Shown here: one piece after another, positions 15,616-23,390 of the stretch | Layout: every line of letters starts with the position of its first letter | How positions within the stretch are numbered: position 1 is the stretch's first letter | Assembly: GCA_004557735.1 (NCBI GenBank) | Contig: SFFV01000018.1 | Span: 1 to 36,087, forward strand | Direction: 5' to 3' | DNA: 36,087 nt | Source: Clostridiales bacterium | GTDB taxonomy: Bacteria > Bacillota > Clostridia > Oscillospirales > Oscillospiraceae | Notes under the pieces: model-generated | Databases searched by the model: none | What the model saw: the letters and a program-made list of their open reading frames with translations, nothing else | Told to the model about the DNA's origin: nothing | Position numbers and translations under genes: made by a program

Positions 15616-16092
15616 ATGGACATTACGGAACGGCAGATCACCAAGATCGCGCGGGAAGCGGAGAAGCTGGTGCTGCTCTCGCTGCGGGAGGAGGGCGTCG
15701 GCACGGCGGAGATCGATCTGATCCACGCGCTGCGCCATCACCCCGGCTGTACGCAGGCTGCGCTCGCGGAGCTTCTGCACGCGGACAAGGCCGCCATTGC
15801 GCGGCGGACGAAAAATCTTGAAACGAAGGGATATCTTGTCCGCCGGGACGCTCCCGGCGACCGGCGCAGCCGGCTGCTGTACCCTACGGAGAAGGCGGAA
15901 AGACTGAAGGCCTCCAAGGCGGAGATCGAAGCGGCGTTCTATGAATATCTGATCCGCGTCCTCACGGAGGACGAGGCCGCCGCGTTCGCCGCGTCGCTGC
16001 ACCGGCTGTATGCAGCCTCCAAGACCGAGAGCCGCGCCGGTTTCCCGCATTTTCGAAACGCCGCGAAGCGGCTGTCCGCCGATGATGAATAA
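15616..16092 (+). CDS. MarR-family transcriptional regulator
   Basis: A 158-residue winged-helix regulator with the MarR core: LIHALRHHPGCTQAALAELL (helices 2-3), KAAIARRTKNLETKGYLVRR (recognition helix and start of the wing) and DAPGDRRSRLLYPTEKA (wing, with the D-x-R-S-R type signature). It would act as a dimer and repress its own promoter and the downstream exporter until a ligand binds. GGAGG lies 7 bases before the ATG. The stop overlaps the start of the first ABC gene by about 10 bases, so the three genes are one operon; MarR plus paired ABC exporter is a common drug- or peptide-efflux arrangement in Firmicutes. Confidence 0.93.
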   Translation: MDITERQITKIAREAEKLVLLSLREEGVGTAEIDLIHALRHHPGCTQAALAELLHADKAAIARRTKNLETKGYLVRRDAPGDRRSRLLYPTEKAERLKASKAEIEAAFYEYLIRVLTEDEAAAFAASLHRLYAASKTESRAGFPHFRNAAKRLSADDE

Positions 16093-17827
16093 CAAGACCT
16101 TTCGCCCGGACGCGATCGGCTCCTATTTCCGTCTGGAACGGGTGCCGCTGCTCTTCGTGACGCTGTCGGGGCTTGTATATAACGTCGGTCTGCTGGCCGG
16201 GCCGTGGTATGAAGGGCGGCTCGCCCAGTGCCTCGCCGACATTCTCGGCGGGAACGAAACCGCCGGGAGCATGGCGGCGCTCGTGTTCGGCTATATTCTC
16301 GTCACGCTCCTCGTCCAGACGGCGCGGTTCGTCAAGCGCTTTTACGTCCGCCGCTTCGCCAACAACATCAACCGCCGCATGAAGGGCATTCTGTACGCCA
16401 ATCTGGTTCGGCAGAGCCGCGCGTCTCTCGAAAGGGAGGGGGCGGGCGAGCTGATGACCAAAGCCATCTCCGACGTGGACGACTGCGCGGAGGGCATGCG
16501 GAAATTCACCACCGAGATTTTTGACACCGGTGTGGCGCTCGTCGGCTACACGGTCATGCTTTTCGTCTATGATTGGCGGCTCGCGCTGCTCAGTCTGCTT
16601 TTTACGCCGGTATCCTATGTATGCGCCGCGCGGATGAAAAAGCCGGTGCAGCGCGCGGGGGCGGCGTATAAAAAGGCCGCTGGCGCTCTCAGCGCCGCCA
16701 CGCTCGACCGCGCGCAGAACGCCGTGACCTACCGTATCTGCGGCTGTGAGGACGCCCGCGCGGAGCGGTATGAGGATACGCTGAAAAGCTACGAGACCGC
16801 CGCCGTGCGCAGCAGCGTGTGGCAGTCGGCGCTGCCGCCGCTGTATCTTGCCGCGGCGGAGGCGGGCGTGCTGTTTATTTTGTGGTTCGGCGCGAAAAAC
16901 GTTCTCGGCGCCGGGTGGAGCCGCTGGGATATCGCGGCGTTCACCACGTTCCTCTCCTGCTTTACGAAGCTCACCGTCAAATCCTCCAAGGCCGCAAAGC
17001 TCTTCAACTCCGTGCAGAAGGCGGAGGTATCGTGGAAGCGCATCCGGCCGCTGATGAAGGAGCCGGAGGTCCCGGAGGAGCTTTCCGTCCCGGCTCCGGC
17101 CGGTGTGACGCTCGAAAATCTCTCCTTTGCTTACGGCGAAGAGCCGGTCTTTTCCGGTCTGACGCTCTCGGCGCGTCCCGGCGATATCGTCGGCGTTACC
17201 GGCCCCGTCGCCTGCGGCAAGTCCACGTTCGGGCGCGTGTTCCTCTGCGAAGCGCCCTACGGCGGCTCGGCGAAGTTCGGCACGGCGGAGTTTTCCGATC
17301 TCACGCCGCGGCAGCTCGCCGCGACGGTCGGCTATCTCGGCCATGACCCGGAGCTCAGCGCCGACACGGTGCGCAACAACGTTCTCTGCGGCAGCGAACG
17401 GGATGCACTGCCGTATCTCGCCGCCGTTGCGCTGAAGGATGAGGTGCTCGCCATGGAAAACGGGCTCGATACCGCGATCGGCAGCGGAGGCGCGCGTCTT
17501 TCCGGCGGACAGGCGCAGCGGCTCGCGCTGGCGAGAACGCTCGCGCACCCGCGTCCCGTTCTGATATTGGACGATCCGTTCTCCGCGCTCGACCGCAAAA
17601 CGGAGGATACGGTTTTTGCCGACCTGCAAAAGTACGCAAAGGACAAGGTCGTGTTTCTTATTTCGCACCGGCTGTATCACTTTCCGCAGATGCGGCAGAT
17701 TCTTTTCATGGACGGCGGGAAAACCGCCGTCGGCACGCACGGCGAGCTGATGGCGTCCGTTCCGGCGTACCGCCGGCTCTACGAGAGCCAGACAGGAGGG
17801 GAAGCGCATGAAGCAGCGAAGGAATAA
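16082..17827 (+). CDS. ABC exporter half-transporter, subunit with degenerate ATPase site
   Basis: A 581-residue membrane-plus-ATPase protein (type IV ABC exporter fold). Six membrane helices occupy about residues 20-300; the ATPase domain has Walker A TGPVACGKST (about 373-382), a canonical signature LSGGQ (about 473) and Walker B LILDD, where aspartate (about 498) replaces the catalytic glutamate. The Q-loop position reads YLGHDP, with histidine instead of glutamine. The H-loop histidine is kept (LISHR). Together these mark the subunit that supplies the degenerate site of a heterodimer. The start overlaps the MarR stop; tandem ATG codons at 16082 and 16085. It overlaps the partner gene by 20 bases. 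The substrate is unknown: drug, peptide or lipid. Confidence 0.93.
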   Translation: MMNNKTFRPDAIGSYFRLERVPLLFVTLSGLVYNVGLLAGPWYEGRLAQCLADILGGNETAGSMAALVFGYILVTLLVQTARFVKRFYVRRFANNINRRMKGILYANLVRQSRASLEREGAGELMTKAISDVDDCAEGMRKFTTEIFDTGVALVGYTVMLFVYDWRLALLSLLFTPVSYVCAARMKKPVQRAGAAYKKAAGALSAATLDRAQNAVTYRICGCEDARAERYEDTLKSYETAAVRSSVWQSALPPLYLAAAEAGVLFILWFGAKNVLGAGWSRWDIAAFTTFLSCFTKLTVKSSKAAKLFNSVQKAEVSWKRIRPLMKEPEVPEELSVPAPAGVTLENLSFAYGEEPVFSGLTLSARPGDIVGVTGPVACGKSTFGRVFLCEAPYGGSAKFGTAEFSDLTPRQLAATVGYLGHDPELSADTVRNNVLCGSERDALPYLAAVALKDEVLAMENGLDTAIGSGGARLSGGQAQRLALARTLAHPRPVLILDDPFSALDRKTEDTVFADLQKYAKDKVVFLISHRLYHFPQMRQILFMDGGKTAVGTHGELMASVPAYRRLYESQTGGEAHEAAKE

Positions 17828-19454
17828 CGGCGCTTTTGCCGTGATCCGGTCCGCTGCCGCGGCGCAGCCTCTGCTTACTGCCGGCACGCTTCTCTGTACG
17901 GCGGCCGGCGCAGGGGCGTCTCTCGTTCCGCCGCTGCTGCTCGGGCGCGTCGTCGACCGGCTGGCCGGCGGTCTGCCCCTCACCGCGCTCGCGGCGCTCC
18001 TCTATTTCGGCGCTCTCGCGCTGGAGGGGATATTGTCCGGCGCACAGGAGAGCCTGCTCGTGCTCTCCGGTCAGAAAATGACCCACGCGCTGCGCTCGGA
18101 AATGTCCCGGAAGCTGACGCTTTTGCCCGCCGGCGCGCTCGTGAGCCAGGACCCCGGCGAGATCGCCGCGCGCTTTTCCGGCGATGTGGACGCCGTGGAA
18201 GCGCTTTTCACCTCCGGCATCATCCGCATGGCGGCGGACGCCTGCCGCATTCTCTCGATCATGGCCGTTATTGCGGTTAAAAACGCCGGTCTTGCACTCA
18301 TACTGCTGCTGGTGCTGCCGCCGTTCGCCGTGTTCACACGCCATGTGCAGAAGCGAACGCTCGCCGCGCAGCTCGATAACCGCCGCGCCGTCGCCGCCGT
18401 GTCCGGGCAGGTGCCGGAAACGCTGCACAACATCCGCACCATCCGCCTGCTGGGACTGGAGGACTATATGGAGCGCCGCTACGACCGGCGCATCGGCGAG
18501 AGCTACGCCGCCGTGGAGCGGACGAATTTCTACGACGCAGTTTACTCGCCGGTCGTGCTGCTGCTCAACGCCGCCGTGGTCGGCGCCGTCATGCTGCTTT
18601 CCGCCTCCGGAAAAGCGGAGCTCCTGACGCTGTTCGGTATGTCCGTCGGTACCTCCGTCACCGTTATCAGCTACATCTCCCGCATTTTTGCGCCCATTGA
18701 AAGTCTCGGCACGGAGATCCAGACCATCCAGTCGGCCATGGCGGGCGTGAAGCGCATCGACGCCTTTCTCGCCCAGCCGGAGCGCGCCGTTCCCGAAGAA
18801 CGGGGGACCGCCGCGCGGGGCGACGTCGTGTTCTCGCACGTGACGTTCGGCTACGGGGATAAGCCTGTCCTGTCAGATTTTTCCATGACCGTGAAGCAGG
18901 GCGAGCAGGTAACGCTCGTCGGCCGGACGGGCGCCGGAAAGAGCACCGTTTTCAAGCTGCTGCTCGGGCTATATCCGCCGGAGAGCGGCAGCGTCACCGT
19001 CGGCGGCCGGGATGTATCGGAGATTGCCGACGGCGAACGGCGCGCTTGCATCGGCTGCGTCGAGCAGCATTTCTCCCGCGTGCCGGGGACCGTTCTCGAC
19101 CAGATCACGCTCGGCGATGCGCACATTACGGAAGAGATGGCAAAAAATGCCGCACGGCTCGCCGGCATCGACACGGCCATTGAATCGCTGCCGGAGGGCT
19201 ACGGCACGGCATGCACGGACGGCCTGTTCTCGCAGGGCGAGCGGCAGCTTCTCTCCATCGCCCGCGCCGCGGCGGCAGACCCCGCCGTGCTTCTTCTCGA
19301 CGAAATCACGGCGAATCTTGACGCGGAGACCGAGGCGCGGGTGCTCGAAGCGCTGCGCCGCGCCTCCGAGGGGCGCACCGTTCTCTCCGTTTCGCACCGC
19401 GTGCATGAAAGCCTCGGCGGGCGGACCATAGAGATCCGCCCGCCGAGGGCATAA
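17808..19454 (+). CDS. ABC exporter half-transporter, subunit with catalytic Walker B
   Basis: The 548-residue partner of the upstream gene: membrane helices over about residues 20-290, then an ATPase domain with Walker A GRTGAGKST (372-380), Q-loop glutamine in CVEQ (420), Walker B LLLDE with catalytic E499 and H-loop SHR. Its signature is FSQGE (474-478) instead of LSGGQ. In the head-to-tail dimer this subunit's intact Walker B would pair with LSGGQ of the other subunit to form the hydrolytic site, while FSQGE meets the other's altered Walker B, as in BmrCD and TM287/288-type exporters. Start 17808 has ACAGGAGGGG upstream. Last gene of the operon. Confidence 0.93.
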   Translation: MKQRRNNGAFAVIRSAAAAQPLLTAGTLLCTAAGAGASLVPPLLLGRVVDRLAGGLPLTALAALLYFGALALEGILSGAQESLLVLSGQKMTHALRSEMSRKLTLLPAGALVSQDPGEIAARFSGDVDAVEALFTSGIIRMAADACRILSIMAVIAVKNAGLALILLLVLPPFAVFTRHVQKRTLAAQLDNRRAVAAVSGQVPETLHNIRTIRLLGLEDYMERRYDRRIGESYAAVERTNFYDAVYSPVVLLLNAAVVGAVMLLSASGKAELLTLFGMSVGTSVTVISYISRIFAPIESLGTEIQTIQSAMAGVKRIDAFLAQPERAVPEERGTAARGDVVFSHVTFGYGDKPVLSDFSMTVKQGEQVTLVGRTGAGKSTVFKLLLGLYPPESGSVTVGGRDVSEIADGERRACIGCVEQHFSRVPGTVLDQITLGDAHITEEMAKNAARLAGIDTAIESLPEGYGTACTDGLFSQGERQLLSIARAAAADPAVLLLDEITANLDAETEARVLEALRRASEGRTVLSVSHRVHESLGGRTIEIRPPRA

Positions 19455-19566
19455 CGGCCGGGCGCCGTTTGTCCCGGTCCGCCGCCTCCGCGGCGGAGGA
19501 GAAGATCTTCGCCGCGCGCCCCTCCGCTCTCCTCCGCGGCTTCCGGACGACGGTAAAGAGTATATG

Positions 19567-19610
19567 GAAAAGCCCTGTATTCGGCTCCGGCGCCAAATAC
19601 AGGGCTTTTC
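19567..19610. terminator. Terminator between convergent genes
   Basis: A 15-bp perfect stem (19567-19581 with 19596-19610), GC-rich 14-base loop, ending CTTTTCTTC on plus and CTTTTCCAT on minus. The surrounding stretch from 19455 to 19683 holds no gene that I can support. Confidence 0.75.
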
Positions 19611-19683
19611 TTCGCGTACTGTTCCATAGACTGCGGTTTTGTCAGGACGTCCGAAAGCGCACAGCGCGGGCTGCCGGCATTTT

Positions 19684-20190
19684 TCACTCCGCACGGCCGC
19701 CCTTGGCAATGCAAACGGATTCCTGCACGGCGGCGATGCTTGCGATGACGCATACAGCCATGGCCGCCGGCGCCTTTGCCTGCCATGCACATTCGGCGCC
19801 GATAAACAGCGGGGAAAGAAATACCGCGACCCCGCAAACTTTATTCCACACGGAATGCACTGCGGTGAACCGATGATATCGGAGAAAGCCAGCGATCATA
19901 TTTGCGGCTTTTATGAATGCGATCGTGCCGATCCAAAGCAGCAGCCATAACGGGAAATCCACCGAACCTATTATTCGGATAAGCGCAGCCAGCGCAAAAA
20001 GGATGTCTGCCGCCGAGTCATATTTAGCGCCCCAAGCCGTTGCTTTTCCCAATTTGCGCGCTACCGTGCCGTCTATGGCGTCCGTAATTCCTCCAAGCAG
20101 GTAGAATACATAGAACTGCGTTGAAAACGCCGGGAAGATCAGAATCAGCGGAGCGCATATTATCCGCACGGTCGTTAAGATATTTGCCAT
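19684..20190 (-). CDS. CDP-alcohol phosphatidyltransferase family protein
   Basis: A 168-residue integral membrane enzyme with the complete family motif: D40-G41, A44-R45, G54, D58, D62 (DGTVARKLGK followed by TAWGAKYDSAAD). These residues bind the divalent metals and the CDP group. Hydrophobic segments fill most of the rest. The family makes phospholipid head groups by displacing CMP from CDP-diacylglycerol, for example phosphatidylglycerophosphate or phosphatidylserine; this short form may be a PgsA-like or an accessory enzyme, and the acceptor alcohol cannot be told. GGGGTGG lies about 4 bases before the ATG. It seems to stand alone; no clear promoter is seen in the 215-base gap upstream. 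Confidence 0.9.
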   Translation of the reverse strand: MANILTTVRIICAPLILIFPAFSTQFYVFYLLGGITDAIDGTVARKLGKATAWGAKYDSAADILFALAALIRIIGSVDFPLWLLLWIGTIAFIKAANMIAGFLRYHRFTAVHSVWNKVCGVAVFLSPLFIGAECAWQAKAPAAMAVCVIASIAAVQESVCIAKGGRAE

Positions 20191-20405
20191 TGGACCACCC
20201 CAAAAATTACGATGGACTGTTGAAGAGCCGCAAAACTTTCCTGTCTTTTATGCTTTTTCCGTTTCTTTTGCCGCTTCCGCTCAGATTATCTTTGTCTGTC
20301 CGATGTGTATTTCCGTTTTTCGTGACGTTGTCCTGAAGGCCGATCACGGCCGTCGCACGGGTTTGCGCCCTGTGCTCCTCCGTGATTTCCGCCTCTCCCG
20401 ACCCT

Positions 20406-21152
20406 TCAATCCGCCGCGCCGGCCAGTGCCAGAAACTTTTTATCGGACTGAATGCTGTGCGTCAGGAATTTGCCGTCCCGGAACAGAGCGTAGGTGGTCA
20501 CCGGCGCCGGCACATTCCGCGCCGCTTCTTTATCGGTAATGTGAATGGCCTTGAAGGGGATCGCATGTTCTTTTGCGGCCTCCTGCACCCGCGCCACCCA
20601 ATAGTAAGTGAACGGGCACTGATCCGTGTAGTAGAGAACAAAACCGTCCTCTGCCGCCAGCGGGTGCCTGGCGCAGTCCCTGAATCTCGGAGGGGCGGCG
20701 TTCGGCGTAAGGGGCAGGTACATAAGGGTAATGCCGCAGTCGGATACATCGGCGGTCCGAAAGCCCTTGTATGCCAGAAATCCGGGGTCAGCGAGAAACT
20801 CCCGTTTCCGCCCCTCGGCGCAGAGGATGCAGACGCCTCTCCTGCCCTGTTCCCCGGCGTCGCGGATGCACTCGTCCAGCAGATCGTTTGCGTAGCCGTG
20901 TCCCTTCATGGAGCCGGAGACCCACAGGCAGTTAATATAAAGATACCCGTCCGCGTCGATGGGCACCCAGGCGTTTTCCGCCGGTATGTACTCGATGAAG
21001 CACTTGCCCCTCTCCTCGCTGCGGTAAAAGACCAGCCCCTCGTCAAAGCGCTGTTTCATCCACTCTTTCTTGGCAAGGCTCTGCTTGCCGGACATAGCGC
21101 AGCAGATGTGCTCGCGGTCGATGTTTTCTTTGGTGATGCGGATATAGTTCAT
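20406..21152 (-). CDS. GNAT N-acetyltransferase with C-terminal YoaP domain
   Basis: A 248-residue two-domain protein. The N-terminal part (about 1-140) is a GNAT acetyltransferase: INCLWVSGSMKGHGYANDLL carries the acetyl-CoA-binding loop (G-x-G-Y), followed by GVCILCAEGRK and FLAYKGF. The C-terminal part (about 160-248), with YYTDQCPFTYYW and FRDGKFLTH, matches the YoaP-like extension and has a CPF segment in a thioredoxin-like place, usually read as a small-molecule or redox-related add-on. Substrate unknown. GGGAGG lies 10 bases before the ATG. Its promoter carries a perfect palindrome in the spacer. Confidence 0.9.
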   Translation of the reverse strand: MNYIRITKENIDREHICCAMSGKQSLAKKEWMKQRFDEGLVFYRSEERGKCFIEYIPAENAWVPIDADGYLYINCLWVSGSMKGHGYANDLLDECIRDAGEQGRRGVCILCAEGRKREFLADPGFLAYKGFRTADVSDCGITLMYLPLTPNAAPPRFRDCARHPLAAEDGFVLYYTDQCPFTYYWVARVQEAAKEHAIPFKAIHITDKEAARNVPAPVTTYALFRDGKFLTHSIQSDKKFLALAGAAD

Positions 21153-21233
21153 GATTCGTCAGCCTCCCGATATGTATGAAGGATAAATTGCACTGTTTCA
21201 GGCCGCATTCTCCGGCCGGCAAAAACCGACTTC

Positions 21234-21262
21234 ATTATAGCTGCCGGCCGGCAGGCCGTCAA
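21234..21262 (-). promoter_or_regulatory. Promoter of the GNAT-YoaP gene with palindromic spacer
   Basis: On the minus strand TTGACG (21257-21262), 17 bases, TATAAT (21234-21239). The spacer holds a 14-bp perfect palindrome CTGCCGGCCGGCAG (21241-21254), and the same core CCGGCCGGCA recurs in the leader at 21212-21221. Confidence 0.7.
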
Positions 21263-21321
21263 CGCCGCGATGCAAAAGCGGGAAAGCAGTCGTTTTTAAC
21301 AACGCGGCAACGACTTTTCCG

Positions 21322-21350
21322 TTGCGTCCGGCACAGAATAATGATAGAAT
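21322..21350 (+). promoter_or_regulatory. Promoter of the membrane protein-mscS operon
   Basis: TTGCGT (21322-21327), 17 bases, TAGAAT (21345-21350) with an extended TGA in front. This gives a short leader that holds the AGGAGGTGA ribosome site at 21372-21380. Confidence 0.5.
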
Positions 21351-21386
21351 ATGCCGTATAATCAACCGCGCAGGAGGTGAGCCGCC

Positions 21387-22322
21387 ATCGCCGACGACAT
21401 TTTTGAATACAGTTCGGAAAAGCCTCTGCGCTCCCCCGCCGCGCCGGAGACGTATCCGACGGCGCACGAATATGAGCCGCCCTTTGAGCCTAAACGGAGC
21501 CGCCGGAAAAAGTATGCGCCGCTCGCCGCCGCGGCGCTGCTGCTGCCGTTTCTTGCGCTGGTGAAAACGACGGCCGGCACACCGGAGCCGGAGCCCGCGC
21601 CGGTCGTGACCGCTGCGCCCGCTCCCACCGCCGCGCCCACGGAACAGCCCGCTTTCTCGCCGGGTTCGGAGCTGCGGTTTCTGTCGTTCGCCTCGCTCTG
21701 CGAGGCTCAGGTGCGCTTCCCCGTGCCGGAGGACATTGTTTCCGCGGAGATCACGTTTTTTGACCCCAACTTTCCGGAAGAGGAAAAAACGTCGTCCATC
21801 CCCGAGGCCGCCATCGAGCGCGGCGAATACCGCACGATGCGCGAAACCTATTCCCCCGTGCGTGAGGCGCATCCGGAGTTTTATGCCGACCCTGCCGTGG
21901 AAAGCACGCTCTCCGTGCGCGTCACCATCACGCACGCCGACGGGCGCGTGGAGACGCTTTTTGCCGAGCGTCCCGCCGCGCAGCGCTTCACGTTCGCCTG
22001 CGGCTATGACGCTGAAAGCGACACGGTGAGCGTTTATCTCATGCCGGCCAAAGACGGCGCGATCCCCGACGCCGTTATCGGAGACGATCTCTCCCTTCTC
22101 GGCGAGAACACCGTCTGCGTCTGGCCGGAGATCGAGGGCTATGACGCCTCGGCCGCGTCTGCCGAAAAGAACGAATACAGCAACCTTGTCACGCTCCCGC
22201 TGCCGGAGGAGCACACGGAGCTTGTGACCATCCACGTATACTTTCTGCCGGACGGCGAGACCGAGCCCTTCGACTTTGCCGAGACCGTCCGAACTGCGCC
22301 GCACAAGGAGGCCGCTTCATGA
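21387..22322 (+). CDS. Single-pass membrane protein, unknown, apparent ATC start
   Basis: About 311 residues if started at ATC 21387. Reading: cytoplasmic acidic segment (ADDIFEYSSEKPLRSPAAPE, about 2-50), basic stop-transfer RSRRKKY, one membrane helix (APLAAAALLLPFLALV), a Pro/Ala/Thr/Glu linker (about 63-90), then an extracellular region I do not recognise, with SELRFLSFASLCEAQVRFPV and repeated charged beta-like segments. A perfect AGGAGGTGA site sits 6 bases before ATC 21387; an in-frame TGA overlaps that site, so no start further upstream is possible. The first in-frame conventional start is GTG 21561, inside the membrane helix, which would destroy the protein. Overlaps mscS by ATGA, so translation is coupled. 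Confidence 0.75.
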   Translation: MADDIFEYSSEKPLRSPAAPETYPTAHEYEPPFEPKRSRRKKYAPLAAAALLLPFLALVKTTAGTPEPEPAPVVTAAPAPTAAPTEQPAFSPGSELRFLSFASLCEAQVRFPVPEDIVSAEITFFDPNFPEEEKTSSIPEAAIERGEYRTMRETYSPVREAHPEFYADPAVESTLSVRVTITHADGRVETLFAERPAAQRFTFACGYDAESDTVSVYLMPAKDGAIPDAVIGDDLSLLGENTVCVWPEIEGYDASAASAEKNEYSNLVTLPLPEEHTELVTIHVYFLPDGETEPFDFAETVRTAPHKEAAS

Positions 22323-23152
22323 AGCCCACAAAAAAATTCCCCGTTCTGCTGATTGTTTCCGCCGCTCTCTGCGCGCTGGGCTATGTCCTGCGCTCGCTCA
22401 CGCCGGAGCTGGCCGGTTTGTGCCGCCATCTCGGCTTCATCTGGATCGGCTACGGCGTGCTCGCTCTGCTTTTGAAGCTGCCGAAGGAGACGCGCGCGCG
22501 GACGGTGTGCTCGCTCACGAGGAGCATTCTCTCCTACGCGGCGGTGCTCCTCTCGGTCTATTTCGGGCTGCGCGCGCTCGGCGTAGACATGACGGCCTCG
22601 CTCGCGAGCGTCGGCGTCGTGACGCTCATTATCGGCTTCGGCGCGCAGTCGCTCATTGAGGACGTGCTCACGGGCATTTTCCTCATCGCCGAGGGGCGCT
22701 ACAATGTCGGCGACATTCTCGTGCTCGACGATTTCCGCGGCAAGGTCGTGGATATCAGCGTGCGCACCACGACGATCGAGGATGCCGGCGGCAATCATAA
22801 GATCATCAACAACTCCGAGATCCGGAATTTCCAGAACCGCTCGCAAAAGACGTCCTTGGCCGTGAGCACCGTCTCCGTTGGCTATGACGCCGATCTGCGT
22901 GCCGTAGAGGCCGTGATCGCGGATGCGCTGCCCGCCATCTTTGAGGAAAACCGCTCCGTTTTCCTTGATGTGCCGCAGTATATCGGCGTGGAAGAGCTCG
23001 GCGAGAGCGGCGTTGTGCTCAAGTTCATCGTATCCGCAACGGAGGAGAACGTTTTCGCCGCGCGCCGCGCGCTCAACCGCTCGCTCAAGCTGCTCTTCGA
23101 TGAAAAGGGCATTGACATCCCCTATCCCCAGCTCACGGTGCATACGAAATAA
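22319..23152 (+). CDS. MscS-family mechanosensitive channel
   Basis: A 277-residue small-conductance channel: membrane helices at about 8-24, 38-54 and 68-84, then the pore helix and conserved segment (ASLASVGVVTLIIGFGAQSL, then EDVLTGIFLIAEGRYNVGD, about 92-130) that leads into the beta domain with VVDISVRTTTIEDAGGNHKI and NSEIRN. This is the minimal MscS core. It opens under membrane tension to release solutes during osmotic downshock. The ATG overlaps the stop of the upstream membrane protein (ATGA), which suggests that the two work in the same envelope or osmotic response. Confidence 0.95.
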   Translation: MKPTKKFPVLLIVSAALCALGYVLRSLTPELAGLCRHLGFIWIGYGVLALLLKLPKETRARTVCSLTRSILSYAAVLLSVYFGLRALGVDMTASLASVGVVTLIIGFGAQSLIEDVLTGIFLIAEGRYNVGDILVLDDFRGKVVDISVRTTTIEDAGGNHKIINNSEIRNFQNRSQKTSLAVSTVSVGYDADLRAVEAVIADALPAIFEENRSVFLDVPQYIGVEELGESGVVLKFIVSATEENVFAARRALNRSLKLLFDEKGIDIPYPQLTVHTK

Positions 23153-23163
23153 GAAAAGCGCAA

Positions 23164-23199
23164 AATTGCCCGCCGGAACATCCGTTCCGGCGGGCAATT
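23164..23199 (+). terminator. Terminator after mscS
   Basis: A 15-bp perfect stem (23164-23178 with 23185-23199), 6-base loop, then CAATTTG. The T tract is poor, but the stem is strong and sits 11 bases after the stop codon. Confidence 0.7.
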
Positions 23200-23225
23200 C
23201 AATTTGTCAAAGAAGCCTCGCAGAG

Positions 23226-23385
23226 TTTGCGCCCGCAGGCGCAAATGGAGTTTAAATCATTTTTGCCGGCGACATGTGCGTCGGCAAAAATACTTCTCGG
23301 CTCGCAAACGTGCGAGCGTAAGCGAGTGCGCTGCGGCGAGCCGCAGCTTTTCAAACGAGAGCCCAGCGTAGCGGGTCTCGTTTGA
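23226..23385. repeat. Cluster of five consecutive inverted repeats
   Basis: Five hairpins in 160 bases between mscS and the next gene: 23226-23245 (8-bp arms), 23259-23291 (10-bp arms with A/T-rich ends), 23300-23317 (7-bp arms), 23330-23347 (8-bp arms) and 23351-23385 (10-bp arms plus 3 more pairs). The stems differ from one another in sequence. It has no open frame that I can support. It could be a REP/BIME-like element, a set of terminators or a structured RNA. Confidence 0.65.
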
Positions 23386-23390
23386 CAGGC

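Noticed and set aside
21176..21361. A 61-residue open frame on plus between the GNAT gene and the next operon
   Set aside because: No ribosome site, overlaps two promoters and has an unlikely composition.
23226..23385. CRISPR array
   Set aside because: The repeated palindromes are not identical to each other and there are no regular spacers.
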